The position numbers and the translations under genes are program-made. From Chloroflexota bacterium (lineage in GTDB: Bacteria > Chloroflexota > Anaerolineae > Aggregatilineales > Phototrophicaceae), in contig JAPOXG010000022.1 in the NCBI GenBank assembly GCA_026707225.1, positions 1 through 64,000 on the forward strand: a stretch of 64,000 nt of DNA, given 5' to 3'. How positions within the stretch are numbered: the first letter of the stretch is position 1; every line of letters begins with the position of its first letter. Below the pieces are notes generated by a model. That model saw only the letters and a list, made by a program, of their open reading frames with translations, was not told where the DNA came from and searched no databases. Positions 27,792 through 37,323 of the stretch are shown in pieces.

Positions 27792-28961
27792 TCACAGCGA
27801 GTATGGATCGGCGGCGTCCCGCAAGCCATCGCCGACGAAGTTAAACATCAGGACGGTCACGATGATGAAGACGCCGGGGATGAGTTTCCAAGGCTGATGC
27901 ACTAGCGCGCCGAAGTTCATCGTGTCTTGCAGCAGCACGCCCCAGCTGACGCCAGGCTCTAACATACCGATTCCAATAAAGCTCAGCGCCGTCTCGCCCA
28001 GGATCATGCCGGGTATGGCCAGGGTCAGGGTCACGATCAGATGGCTGGCGAAATTCGGCAGCAAGTGGCGGCTGATGATGTACAGATCGCTGCCGCCGCA
28101 CAATTTGGACGCGACCACGAAATCCAGATCGCGCAATGATAGCAACTTGCCGCGAACGACGCGCGCCAAGCCGGTCCAGCCCACGATCGAAAGGACAATC
28201 GTGATGGCAAAAAAGGTATGCTCCACGGGCCATTCTCGCGGAATGGCGGCCGACAGCACCATCCAGAGCGGCAGGGTGGGGATGGCGATGAGCAAGTCGA
28301 TGATGCGCTGTATGGCTTCGTCGACAATGCCGCCAGCATAGCCGGAGATGCCGCCGATCAAACAGCCGAGCACAAAGCTGATGGCGACGCCGCCCAAGCC
28401 GACGAAGAGCGATACGCGAGCTGCGATTATGGTGCGCGAGAATAAATCGCGGCTCACGGAATCGGTGCCGAAGAGCGTGATATTCGTGTCGCCGTCGACG
28501 CCGAAGAGACGCAGATCCAGCTTAAACAAGCCCAGAATCGAGTAGGGCTCGCCGCGCACGAAGAAGTGAATCGGGAATTTCACCTCTTCCTGCTCGGTAT
28601 AGATCTCGCGAAATGTCTTGGGATGGAACTCGCGTTTGCGCGCGTAGACATAAGGCTGGAAGGGCTTGCCGTCCAAGCCAAAGTGGATGACGCTCGGCGG
28701 CGCGTCCTTGTAGCCTTTCAAACGCAAATGAGCCGGATAGGGCGCGATGAAATCGGCGAAAATCGCCATCAGGTACAGCAGTACCAAAACGGGCAAACCG
28801 AGCCGGGCAAGACGATGCCGCCAGAAGCGCCGCCGGATCAGTTTGCCGCGCGACAAATACTCGATCGAGTCGTCCGCGACTTGAGCGGCGGACACATCCG
28901 GTAACGCAGTCGAGATGTTTTGCGGTGATTCCATCAGTGATTCCAGGTCTCGCCGCCGCAA
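27792..28961 (-). CDS. OppC/DppC-like ABC transporter permease (with large extracytoplasmic insertion)
   Basis: ITLFGTDSVSRDLFSRTIIAARVSLFVGLGGVAISFVLGCLIGGISGYAGG...LARVVRGKLLSLRDLDFVVASKLCGGSD...GVSWGVLLQDTMNFGAL. ATG at 28934 is an alternative start. Confidence 0.9.
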   Translation of the reverse strand: MRRRDLESLMESPQNISTALPDVSAAQVADDSIEYLSRGKLIRRRFWRHRLARLGLPVLVLLYLMAIFADFIAPYPAHLRLKGYKDAPPSVIHFGLDGKPFQPYVYARKREFHPKTFREIYTEQEEVKFPIHFFVRGEPYSILGLFKLDLRLFGVDGDTNITLFGTDSVSRDLFSRTIIAARVSLFVGLGGVAISFVLGCLIGGISGYAGGIVDEAIQRIIDLLIAIPTLPLWMVLSAAIPREWPVEHTFFAITIVLSIVGWTGLARVVRGKLLSLRDLDFVVASKLCGGSDLYIISRHLLPNFASHLIVTLTLAIPGMILGETALSFIGIGMLEPGVSWGVLLQDTMNFGALVHQPWKLIPGVFIIVTVLMFNFVGDGLRDAADPYSL

Positions 28962-28967
28962 CGAAGA

Positions 28968-29972
28968 TCAGTCATAGCGAATCCGCGGATCAAGCCATAC
29001 CAAGGCAATATCGGAAATCAGGGTGCCGATGAGCGTCAAGGCGCTCAAGATCATGATGATGCTGCCAGCCAAATACATATCCTGGCGCAGGACAGCCGTC
29101 AGCAGCACGGGACCGATGGTCTGGAGGTTGAGAATGATGGACACCAGCGCTTCGCCGCCGACCATCGCGGGCAGCAGCCAGCCGATCGTGCTGAAGATGG
29201 GATTGAAGGCGATGCGCACCGGGTACTTCCAGAGCAGCCGCCTTTCGCTCAGCCCCTTCGCCCGCGCCGTGACCACATATTGCTTGTTCAGCTCATCAAG
29301 CAGATTGGCGCGCATGACGCGTATCAAGCCGGCCGTGCCCGCGGTCGCCAGCACCAGCACCGGCACCCAGACATTCTTCAGCATGTCGATCACCTTGGCG
29401 ATAGACCAGGGCGCGTGTTTGAATTCCAGCGAAAACAAACCGGTGACGGCATGCCCGGTTTGGGCGAAGACGAGCCACATGATGATGATGGCGAAGAGAA
29501 AATTGGGTATCGCCAGCCCGATAAAGCCGATAAAGATCGACAGATAATCCATCAGTGAATACTGATGGGTGGCGGAATAGATGCCGATTGGAATGGCGAT
29601 CGCCCAGACGACGATCGTCGAGACGATTGAGATGATCATCGTCGCCGGCAGGCGCTCCATGATAATGTCCGAAACCGGCTTGTTGTCGTGGCTGCTGCCA
29701 TAAGAACCGAAAGACCGGCCCAAATCACCGTTGACGATGAAATTGCGCATCCAGCGGAAGTACTGCGTGTAGAGCGGTCTACCCAAGCCATAGCGCTGCT
29801 CAAGGCGCTCGATCTCAGCCTGGTCCACTTTCAAGCCCTGGCTTTCAAGCCGGGTTACATAGCTGCTGAGGTAATCGCCGGGGGGGAGCTGGATGATGAT
29901 GAAAGAGATCATCGACAGCAATACCAGCATGGGAATAAGTATGAAAATCCGGCGCACAATGATGCGAAGCAT
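28968..29972 (-). CDS. OppB/DppB-like ABC transporter permease
   Basis: MLRIIVRRIFILIPMLVLLSMISFIIIQLPPGDYL...DELNKQYVVTARAKGLSERRLLWKYPVRIAFNPIFSTIGWLLPAMVGGEALVSIILNL. Confidence 0.92.
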   Translation of the reverse strand: MLRIIVRRIFILIPMLVLLSMISFIIIQLPPGDYLSSYVTRLESQGLKVDQAEIERLEQRYGLGRPLYTQYFRWMRNFIVNGDLGRSFGSYGSSHDNKPVSDIIMERLPATMIISIVSTIVVWAIAIPIGIYSATHQYSLMDYLSIFIGFIGLAIPNFLFAIIIMWLVFAQTGHAVTGLFSLEFKHAPWSIAKVIDMLKNVWVPVLVLATAGTAGLIRVMRANLLDELNKQYVVTARAKGLSERRLLWKYPVRIAFNPIFSTIGWLLPAMVGGEALVSIILNLQTIGPVLLTAVLRQDMYLAGSIIMILSALTLIGTLISDIALVWLDPRIRYD

Positions 29973-30037
29973 CTAGTTCTCCCGGCTGATGGCTCGCGCC
30001 TTTCGCTATTATGGGAGCCATCTTGCCGCAGCAAAAT

Positions 30038-30066
30038 TTGACTTAGCGCATTTGGTTATGGATAAT
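30038..30066 (+). promoter_or_regulatory. Candidate sigma70-type promoter for SBP at 30154
   Basis: TTGACT (30038-30043), 17 nt, GATAAT (30061-30066), in the divergent intergenic region. Confidence 0.6.
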
Positions 30067-30153
30067 AGCATACATGACTTGCAAAGGCACATTTGCGGGT
30101 ACTATTGACCTTCGTATTTGGAGTGAGCAGAGATTCTGTTGAAGGAGATCAAA

Positions 30154-32031
30154 ATGTCTATTCCATTTCGCAAGCTGTTACTTTTCTTGATTGTCTCTAT
30201 GATGATCGTCGGTCCGGGCGCGCTATTCGGCGCGGCGCAGGATTGCATGTACAACGAGGCGCCGATGCTGGCGGAGATGGTCGCCGCCGGCGACTTGCCG
30301 GGTGTCTGCGACCGCCTGCCGGATAACCCACTCGTCGTCTCGCCTGGAGTGTATCTGCCCGAGTCGCTCATTGTGCCTGAGATTGGTCAATACGGCGGCG
30401 AGCTGCTCATGACCTGGCAGAACAACGTGGCCATGAAGGAGACGCTCTTCAACACCCTGAACCGCGATGACAACACGATTGCGCCCAACATCATCGAAGC
30501 GTTCATCATCAGCGACGACGCCAGCGAATACACCTTCAAGCTGCGCGCTGGGCACAAGTGGTCCGACGGCGCCCCGGTAACCACCGAGGATGTGCGCTTC
30601 GCCTATGAAGACGTCATCAGCAACGCGGAGCTCCGTCCCTCGGCGCCGACTTATTTGAAGAGCGGCAACGTGCCCGACGGCGCCCCGGCGACGCTGGAGA
30701 TCGTGGACGATACCACTTTCAAATTCGTCTTCGACGGTCCCTATCCCGGGTTCGCCTCCAGCTTGGTGTCCTTGGGTACGGGTTACCTGGATCTCATCAA
30801 GCCGAAACACTACCTGGTCGAATTCCATAGCGATTATGGCGATGCCGATGAGATCGCCGCCATGGTCGAAGAGGGCGGATTGGAAAGCTGGGTGGAGGTC
30901 TTCAACGCGAAGGATGTTTCCGGCTGGTGCGAGAACTGCCTGCACGCCATCGGCTTCCCGCAGTTGGGACCTTGGGTGCGCGTGGAAGGTCCGGAAGAAG
31001 AAGTGGTGACGCAGCGCAATCCCTATTACTTCGCCGTCGACGCCGATGGCAACCAACTGCCCTATCTTGACGGGCGTCGCTCCGTCATCAATCAGTGGGG
31101 GATCATGGAAACGGCTGAACTGATGATGTTCGCCGGCGATGTCCACTACTTCTGGACGACCAGCCTGGCCAACTTGCCGCTCTTCATTGAGAACGAGGAG
31201 AATGGCAACTATACGACCCATGTTTACCCCAATAAAGATTCGCGCATGCTGCACTTCAATCTCACCTTTGATGATCCGGTCTGGCGCGAAGTCACCTGGG
31301 ACGCGCGCTTCCGCAATGCCGTGATGCTGGCGATTGACAGCGAAGATCTGATCAATGCCATCTACTATGGCCAAGCCAGCCTGCCGACGATCGCGCCGAG
31401 CGATTACGATGTCGACGGCGCGAACGCCCTGCTGGATGACATGGGCATGACGGAGCGCGATGCCGATGGTTATCGACTGTCGCCCGGTGGCGAGCCATTC
31501 TCGATCATGCTCGAGGTTGGCGCCGGTGGCGGCGACTATGCTGACCCCGCGCCATTCTTCGTCGATTATCTGGGCGATGTCGGCATCAAAGCCGACTTCC
31601 GCGAAATTGATCCCGCCCTGGTCGGCGAGCGCCGTCTCTCCAACGAGATGCAAGCCGGGATCAACTGGAATACAGCGCCGCTCTTCGCCGCCCATACCTT
31701 CCCGGATTACATCCCGAACTCGAACTGGGGTCCGCTTTGGGGGCAGTGGTACAACGACAAGGAAACCGGCGAGGAACCGCCCGATTGGATCATGGATCTG
31801 TATGCCATCCACGAGGATCTGATCAGCCACCCGCCGGGCAGCGACGGCTTCATCGCCGCTTCCGCCGACCGCGATGCCTGGCTCTATGACAACGTGCCCT
31901 TCTTCACCCACATCGAGCAGCCGGGAATCGTGCACATGTGGTCCAACTGCCTGGCCAACGTACCGGATGCGCCCTTCCACCACGGCTCCTGGTCCAGCCA
32001 CCGGCTGATCTACTTTACGGATGACTGCTAA
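30154..32031 (+). CDS. Family 5 extracellular solute-binding protein (oligopeptide/oligosaccharide type)
   Basis: ATG at 30154 with GAAGGAG; signal peptide LLLFLIVSMMIVGPGALFGAAQ; IEAFIISDDASEYTFKLRAGHKWSDGAPVTTEDVRFAYEDV. Confidence 0.9.
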   Translation: MSIPFRKLLLFLIVSMMIVGPGALFGAAQDCMYNEAPMLAEMVAAGDLPGVCDRLPDNPLVVSPGVYLPESLIVPEIGQYGGELLMTWQNNVAMKETLFNTLNRDDNTIAPNIIEAFIISDDASEYTFKLRAGHKWSDGAPVTTEDVRFAYEDVISNAELRPSAPTYLKSGNVPDGAPATLEIVDDTTFKFVFDGPYPGFASSLVSLGTGYLDLIKPKHYLVEFHSDYGDADEIAAMVEEGGLESWVEVFNAKDVSGWCENCLHAIGFPQLGPWVRVEGPEEEVVTQRNPYYFAVDADGNQLPYLDGRRSVINQWGIMETAELMMFAGDVHYFWTTSLANLPLFIENEENGNYTTHVYPNKDSRMLHFNLTFDDPVWREVTWDARFRNAVMLAIDSEDLINAIYYGQASLPTIAPSDYDVDGANALLDDMGMTERDADGYRLSPGGEPFSIMLEVGAGGGDYADPAPFFVDYLGDVGIKADFREIDPALVGERRLSNEMQAGINWNTAPLFAAHTFPDYIPNSNWGPLWGQWYNDKETGEEPPDWIMDLYAIHEDLISHPPGSDGFIAASADRDAWLYDNVPFFTHIEQPGIVHMWSNCLANVPDAPFHHGSWSSHRLIYFTDDC

Positions 32032-32059
32032 GCGCTGATCAGCTTCGTTTGACAGTCGC

Positions 32060-32095
32060 AGAGGGTTGGAAAGTTCCAGCCCTCTCTTCTATTGG
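32060..32095 (+). terminator. Terminator/attenuator-like hairpin between SBP and GH2 genes
   Basis: AGAGGGTTGGA-AAGT-TCCAGCCCTCT followed by CTTCTATT. Confidence 0.55.
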
Positions 32096-32152
32096 CGCGA
32101 GATTTTGCTAGTTCTGCCGCGCCGCCAAAGTCTGAAATCAAGGAAGCGACGT

Positions 32153-34912
32153 ATGACCTTCACCAGTGAAACCACCCTTGCCCAAGTCATCGCATCGGCC
32201 AAGGGACGAGCCGTCCTCGTGACGCATCTGCCCGAACTGCTCGAAGGATCCAGGTCATTGCGTGACCCGAACCTGGCGCTGGCTGACCTGCCCTACCCCT
32301 GGCATCGGCGGCTGCCGGCGCTGCTGCGAGACCTAAACCGTCCGGCGGCCGAAGTGTGGACGCATGACGCCGAGCAGACTTCGATGAATGCGCTGGACCG
32401 GGAGTCTTTCGCGCCACGATACACGCCCTGGGACACGACGCCGCAGGACGTTGGGCTGAGCGCGGAATTGGTCACGCAGGCAACGGGCCCATCCAGCTTG
32501 TGCCTGGATGGCGAATGGCGGCTGGCCGAGGGCGGGAAATTGACGGACAGACTGAACGGCGCCTGGGACGATTCCATTCCGGCGCAAGTCCCCGGAAGCG
32601 TGCACAGCGCTTTGGTCGAAGCCGGGCGCATCCCCGAAACTACCTTCGGGCGCAACCAGGAAATCGCCCGTCAAGAAAGCTTCAAGACCTGGTGGCTGCG
32701 CCGCGATTTTGCCCGCCCAGACGATATGATTGGCGCGGACCTCAGGTTCGGCGGCGTCGCCAATCGCTGCACCGTCTGGCTGAATGGGGAGATGCTGGGG
32801 AGCCACGAAGGCATGTTCGGCGGACCCGATTTCGATATCGCCGGCCGCCTTCAGGAGCAGAATACCTTAATCCTGCGCCTCGATCCCGTGCCTTTCGAGA
32901 TTGACAAGGGACGCGCCTTCAACCCCGATAGCAACGACAGCTGGAAGCGCACCGTCGTCTTCAACAATGTCTACGGCTGGCATTATTCCAACCTGCAATC
33001 GCTGGGAATCTGGCGCTCCGTGGAAATTCAGGATCGTCCGGCTGTTGCCCTTGTCGAGCCTTTCATGCGCACGGTCGACGCGGCGGCGGGCATCACCGAA
33101 CTGGCGCTGCGCTTCGAGTCGCGCTCATCACCTTGGAGCGGGACGCTGCAGGCGACGATCGCGCCGGAAAACTTCGACGGCGAGCCGTTTTCATTTTCGA
33201 AGCAGTTTGAATCGGGAACGGCGAATCTGACATGCAATCTACGTATTCAGATTCCCGATCCCAAAGTGTGGTGGCCCGTTGATATGGGCAATCAGCCTTT
33301 GTACCAAGTTGCGCTCTCCTTCCAGCCGGATGACGGCGGGCAAGCAGATGTCCAGCGCTTCAACTTCGGCTTGCGCACGATCGAGATGGCGCCGCTGCCG
33401 GGCGGTGCGCGACCCGATCGCTACAACTGGACCTTCGTGGTCAACGGTCAGCCCATGTTCATCAAAGGCAGCAACTGGTGCACGCTGGACGCCTTGCTGG
33501 ATTTCTCGCGCGACCGCTACGAGCGCTTTATCAAGCTGGCGGCGATGCAGCATGTGCAGATGTTCCGCCCCTGGGGCAGCGGCATGCCGGAAACCGACGA
33601 CTTCTACGATCTCTGCGACCGCTACGGCATCCTCGTCATGCAGGAGTGGCCCACTGCCTGGAACAGCCATGTGACGCAACCCTACGATATGCTGGAAGAG
33701 ACGGTGCGGCGCAACACGCTGCGCATCCGCAATCACCCATCGCTGGCGATGTACGGCGGCGGCAACGAATCCGGCGAGCCATTTGGGCCCGCCATCGATA
33801 TGATGGGGCGCTTGAGCATCGAGCTTGACGACACCCGCGTCTTTCACCGGGGCGAGCCCTGGGGCGGCAGCACTCATGATTACGGCACCTACTGGGGGCG
33901 CCAGAACCTCGATTACAGCCTGAACATGACCTCGGTATTCTGGGGTGAGTTCGGGTTGGCTTGCAGCCCAGTTTACGAGTCGGCGCTGCGCTATCTGCCA
34001 GACGAGGAGAAAGATGTCTGGCCGCCATTGGAAGGCGGCGCCTTCGCCTATCACACACCGATATTCGACACCTATGATGATGTCTCCCGCTTGAAGCAGA
34101 ACGCCTACTATTTTGTGCCGTCAGATTGCACCCTGGAGCAATATACGATTGGCTCGCAGTTGTCGCAGGCGGTTGGCATCCGGCACACGCTGGAGCGGGC
34201 GCGCTGCCGTTGGCCGCACAGTACCGGCGCCCTCTATTACAAATTGACGGACAACTATCCGGCCGCATCCTGGGCTTGCATTGATTGGTACGGCGCGCCC
34301 AAGATCGGCCATTATTTCTTCCAGGACGCCTTCGCCCCGCTGCTCGCCCCCGTGCTTTTCAGCAGCACGAACACAGTCGGTATACCGATCTCGCTGCCCG
34401 TCTTCCTGCTGGACGACGCCGGCGCGCTGGCGGATTCAAGCTGGCAAGTGACCGTGCGCGCGTACAGCGGCGATCTGCAGCTGATCAAGCGCGAAGATTA
34501 TGCAGGTCAAGGCGGGATCGCCAATCCGCACAAGCTCAGCGAATTTACGCTTACATTCGAAGAGACCGATACCGTACCGCTATTTGTGGTGTCGGAGGTT
34601 TGGAGTGACGGCGCGCTCGCCCAGCGCAGTTTCTATTTCGTGAACTTCGAGCCGGTCAAAGGCAGCCTCTTCAATTTGCCCAAGACGTCGCTGGAGTTCG
34701 ACCTGCAGGGCCGAAGCGCGACGGTGTGCAATACAGGCGATCTGCCGGCGGTCGCGGTGGATGTCTCGCGGCCGGGCTACCTGGATACCTTCACGGTATC
34801 GGATAATTATTTCTGGCTCGATGCCGGCGAGACGGTGACCGTTGAAGTCAGCGATGTCGATGGTCTGGACGTCAGCGCCTGGAATGCGCCTGCCGTTGGC
34901 TCCAAGAGCTAG
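32153..34912 (+). CDS. Glycoside hydrolase family 2, beta-mannosidase-like, with extra N-terminal helical domain
   Basis: MYGGGNESGEPF acid/base, FWGEFGLACSPVYE nucleophile, FVVNGQPMFIKGSNWCTLDALL. N-terminal TFTSETTLAQVIASAKGRAVLVTHLPELLEGSRSLRDPNLALADLP precedes the jelly-roll domain. ATG at 32153. Confidence 0.92.
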   Translation: MTFTSETTLAQVIASAKGRAVLVTHLPELLEGSRSLRDPNLALADLPYPWHRRLPALLRDLNRPAAEVWTHDAEQTSMNALDRESFAPRYTPWDTTPQDVGLSAELVTQATGPSSLCLDGEWRLAEGGKLTDRLNGAWDDSIPAQVPGSVHSALVEAGRIPETTFGRNQEIARQESFKTWWLRRDFARPDDMIGADLRFGGVANRCTVWLNGEMLGSHEGMFGGPDFDIAGRLQEQNTLILRLDPVPFEIDKGRAFNPDSNDSWKRTVVFNNVYGWHYSNLQSLGIWRSVEIQDRPAVALVEPFMRTVDAAAGITELALRFESRSSPWSGTLQATIAPENFDGEPFSFSKQFESGTANLTCNLRIQIPDPKVWWPVDMGNQPLYQVALSFQPDDGGQADVQRFNFGLRTIEMAPLPGGARPDRYNWTFVVNGQPMFIKGSNWCTLDALLDFSRDRYERFIKLAAMQHVQMFRPWGSGMPETDDFYDLCDRYGILVMQEWPTAWNSHVTQPYDMLEETVRRNTLRIRNHPSLAMYGGGNESGEPFGPAIDMMGRLSIELDDTRVFHRGEPWGGSTHDYGTYWGRQNLDYSLNMTSVFWGEFGLACSPVYESALRYLPDEEKDVWPPLEGGAFAYHTPIFDTYDDVSRLKQNAYYFVPSDCTLEQYTIGSQLSQAVGIRHTLERARCRWPHSTGALYYKLTDNYPAASWACIDWYGAPKIGHYFFQDAFAPLLAPVLFSSTNTVGIPISLPVFLLDDAGALADSSWQVTVRAYSGDLQLIKREDYAGQGGIANPHKLSEFTLTFEETDTVPLFVVSEVWSDGALAQRSFYFVNFEPVKGSLFNLPKTSLEFDLQGRSATVCNTGDLPAVAVDVSRPGYLDTFTVSDNYFWLDAGETVTVEVSDVDGLDVSAWNAPAVGSKS

Positions 34913-36198
34913 GCTTTTGCCACATTCGTGATTTTCAGCACCAAGGGATTGGGCCACTTGCGATTGTTGTAAAGGCGCTGCGTCCGACAGAAAGTGACGC
35001 GCAATTCATTGCCGTCCTGTCGCCAGCGCGTCTTGGGATCGGCCTCGGGCTGATACTCCAGCACTTCGCCTGATTGGCCCAGCACCTCGATTTCCGTGGC
35101 GTCCGTCGCGCGCAGGCTCTTCAACGCAATCGTGCGCCAATCGCCCATCTCCAGCGGTGGCATGGTATCGAAGGCGTAGACCGTCCCTGCCTCCGCGTCC
35201 CAAGTGAAATAGGTCGCTATTTCGTGTGTCGCTTTCCAAGGGCGCACGCCGCGAGTCGCTTCGCCATTGACGAAGTTCCACAACCCGATCTCGCGGACGC
35301 GGTCGTCCATATTGCGCGGCAGCCGTCCGTCGGCGTCGGGTCCGCCGACCGCCAGCAACAGCGTGCCGCCGCGCGAGCGGATGTCGATCAGCAATTCGAT
35401 CAGTTCGCGTCCGCTCTTCAGTTCGTCATTGCCGGCTTTGTATTGCCATTGCGAGCCAATGGTGTAATGCGCCTCGAAGGGACCGCGCACATCGTCCCGG
35501 CGTTCTTGTTCCGGCGTGATGATGCCGCCGCGTGTGATCATGACCTCGCGGTTCAGGCTCCAGGCGTATTCCACCAGCGAGCGCGTGGCGTCGCGGTAGC
35601 CGTCGAAGCACAAGATGTCCGGTTGATAGCGCTCCAGCAATTCGCGAATCTGCGATTTGTCGTAGGCCAGCAATTCGGCGTTATATTCGGGATTGGCGTA
35701 ATCGTGAGCGCGGGCCGGCGTCTTGCCGCGCCGCCACTGAAACCAGGCGTCATCGGGCGAAAAGTACATGCCCACTGGCAGATCAATTTCGCGCAGCGCT
35801 TCCACGTATTCGCGCAGAATATCATTGCCGTAGGGACTGTTCATCACGTTGAAATCGGTCGTGGCCGTATCCCACATGCAGAAGCCGTTGTGGTTCTTCG
35901 CCGCGACGGTCACGTAATCAAAGCCGCAGAGCTCCGCCAAACGCGCGTACCAGCGGGCGTCGAAGTGTCGCGGATTGAAGAATGCCGGCAGCTGCGTGAA
36001 ATAACGCCGCAGATAATCCGGCGAGGCGCCGATGACCGAATGCGCGTTGACCATGCCGAAGGACGCATCAACCGTCCAGTACAAGTACATGCCCAGCGCC
36101 ATGTCCTGATACCATTCGAGGCGCTCTGGCGTATTGCGCATCTCGGTATAGACGCCCTGCGACGCGCGGTCTTGTTCTTTTTCCGCCCCCTGTGTCAT
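34909..36198 (-). CDS. GH29-like (alpha-L-fucosidase superfamily) protein with divergent active site
   Basis: WYARLAELCGFDYVTVAAKNHNGFCMWDTATTDFNVMNSPYGNDILREYVEALREIDLPVGMYFSPDDAWF...ELLERYQPDILCFDG. Convergent 4-bp overlap with the GH2 gene. Confidence 0.8.
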   Translation of the reverse strand: MTQGAEKEQDRASQGVYTEMRNTPERLEWYQDMALGMYLYWTVDASFGMVNAHSVIGASPDYLRRYFTQLPAFFNPRHFDARWYARLAELCGFDYVTVAAKNHNGFCMWDTATTDFNVMNSPYGNDILREYVEALREIDLPVGMYFSPDDAWFQWRRGKTPARAHDYANPEYNAELLAYDKSQIRELLERYQPDILCFDGYRDATRSLVEYAWSLNREVMITRGGIITPEQERRDDVRGPFEAHYTIGSQWQYKAGNDELKSGRELIELLIDIRSRGGTLLLAVGGPDADGRLPRNMDDRVREIGLWNFVNGEATRGVRPWKATHEIATYFTWDAEAGTVYAFDTMPPLEMGDWRTIALKSLRATDATEIEVLGQSGEVLEYQPEADPKTRWRQDGNELRVTFCRTQRLYNNRKWPNPLVLKITNVAKA

Positions 36199-36319
36199 AT
36201 TTCTACCTTTCCGAAAAGTCTCGCGTGTCTTGTCTACTGCTCGCCATTCAGATTGGTCTCGCTCTGCTGGCTGACTTTGCAAATCGCCTAAATTATGGCT
36301 CGTTCGCCGGCGGCGCTCC

Positions 36320-37288
36320 CTAGTTCGCTGGGGAAGGGGCCGGGGGATGGGGTGTTGCCCGCCAATACACGCGCAGCGCGTTCAATCCTAATACGTCCGC
36401 CAATTCCGCCTCGGACAAGAAGTCGCAGTGCAGCCGGACATAGTTCAGAAGCTGCCGATAACTGCCACTGGTGAGGAGACCGGGCGCATCGGCCCCCCAC
36501 ATGATCTTCTCAGCGCCGATCAGGTCCACCGCGCGCTTGATGTACATCCGCGCCGCGGCGTAAGGATATTCATCGAAGTCAGCCGCATACGCGGGCAGCG
36601 CCGACAAATCAAAGTAGACGTTCCGCCGGCGACCCAACAAGATCTGTTCGCTCCATTTGTCGTTGAGTTCGACATTGTCGTCCTCGCCTTCTCCAATGGG
36701 AGGCTGCGCCAAATGGGCGATGACGAAGGTCAAGTTGGGATGGCGCTCGGCGAGAGCGGCGACCGCTTCGGTCTGATAGGCTCGGCTGCCGATCTTGCCC
36801 AGATCCAGCGTGACCACCAGCCCGTCCTTTTCCGCCGCTTCAAAGATCCAGCCTTGCTCGGGCGCGTCAAGGCGCAGGTCGGGGTGGAGCCCGGTCAAGC
36901 CGGTCGGCTCGGTCAACTCAAACTTGAGGATGCGCAAACCATACTCTTCTACGCACTTTTCATACACCTGCCTAACATCGGGTGCCAACGGATCAGGCGC
37001 AAAGGCGCCCATAAAGCGATCGGGAAAACGCTCAACAGCCGAAGCGACATAGGCATTTGCCTCGCCGTAAAAGGGTCCTTGCAGCAGCACCGCCCGCTCG
37101 ACGCCTGCCCAGTCCATCTGCGCCAGTAGCGCTTCCGCCGGAAACGCGGTTGTTTCGCAAAATGGCGGCAGCAGTTGAATCGTCTCTTCGCCCCAGCGCA
37201 CTTGGCCCCAGGAGAGCGAGCGCGTGGGACCGTCCGCAGTCATCCCCTTGACCGCCGTCATGATATGCGCATGCGCGTCGATGATCAT
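36320..37288 (-). CDS. Amidohydrolase family protein (amidohydrolase 2, PF04909-like)
   Basis: MIIDAHAHIM; MGAFAPDPLAPDV; FVIAHLAQP; KIMWGADAPGLL. Confidence 0.82.
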   Translation of the reverse strand: MIIDAHAHIMTAVKGMTADGPTRSLSWGQVRWGEETIQLLPPFCETTAFPAEALLAQMDWAGVERAVLLQGPFYGEANAYVASAVERFPDRFMGAFAPDPLAPDVRQVYEKCVEEYGLRILKFELTEPTGLTGLHPDLRLDAPEQGWIFEAAEKDGLVVTLDLGKIGSRAYQTEAVAALAERHPNLTFVIAHLAQPPIGEGEDDNVELNDKWSEQILLGRRRNVYFDLSALPAYAADFDEYPYAAARMYIKRAVDLIGAEKIMWGADAPGLLTSGSYRQLLNYVRLHCDFLSEAELADVLGLNALRVYWRATPHPPAPSPAN

Positions 37289-37323
37289 ACTGTGCTAAAA
37301 GCTTTGCTTGCTGCTGGTGTGTC

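Noticed and set aside
25784-27844. 686-aa plus-strand ORF antisense to the GH2 gene
   Set aside because: No recognisable motifs; the sense frame has a full GH2 protein with catalytic residues.
30223-32001. 592-aa minus-strand ORF antisense to the SBP at 30154
   Set aside because: Codon-bias shadow of the sense gene; no domain-like pattern.
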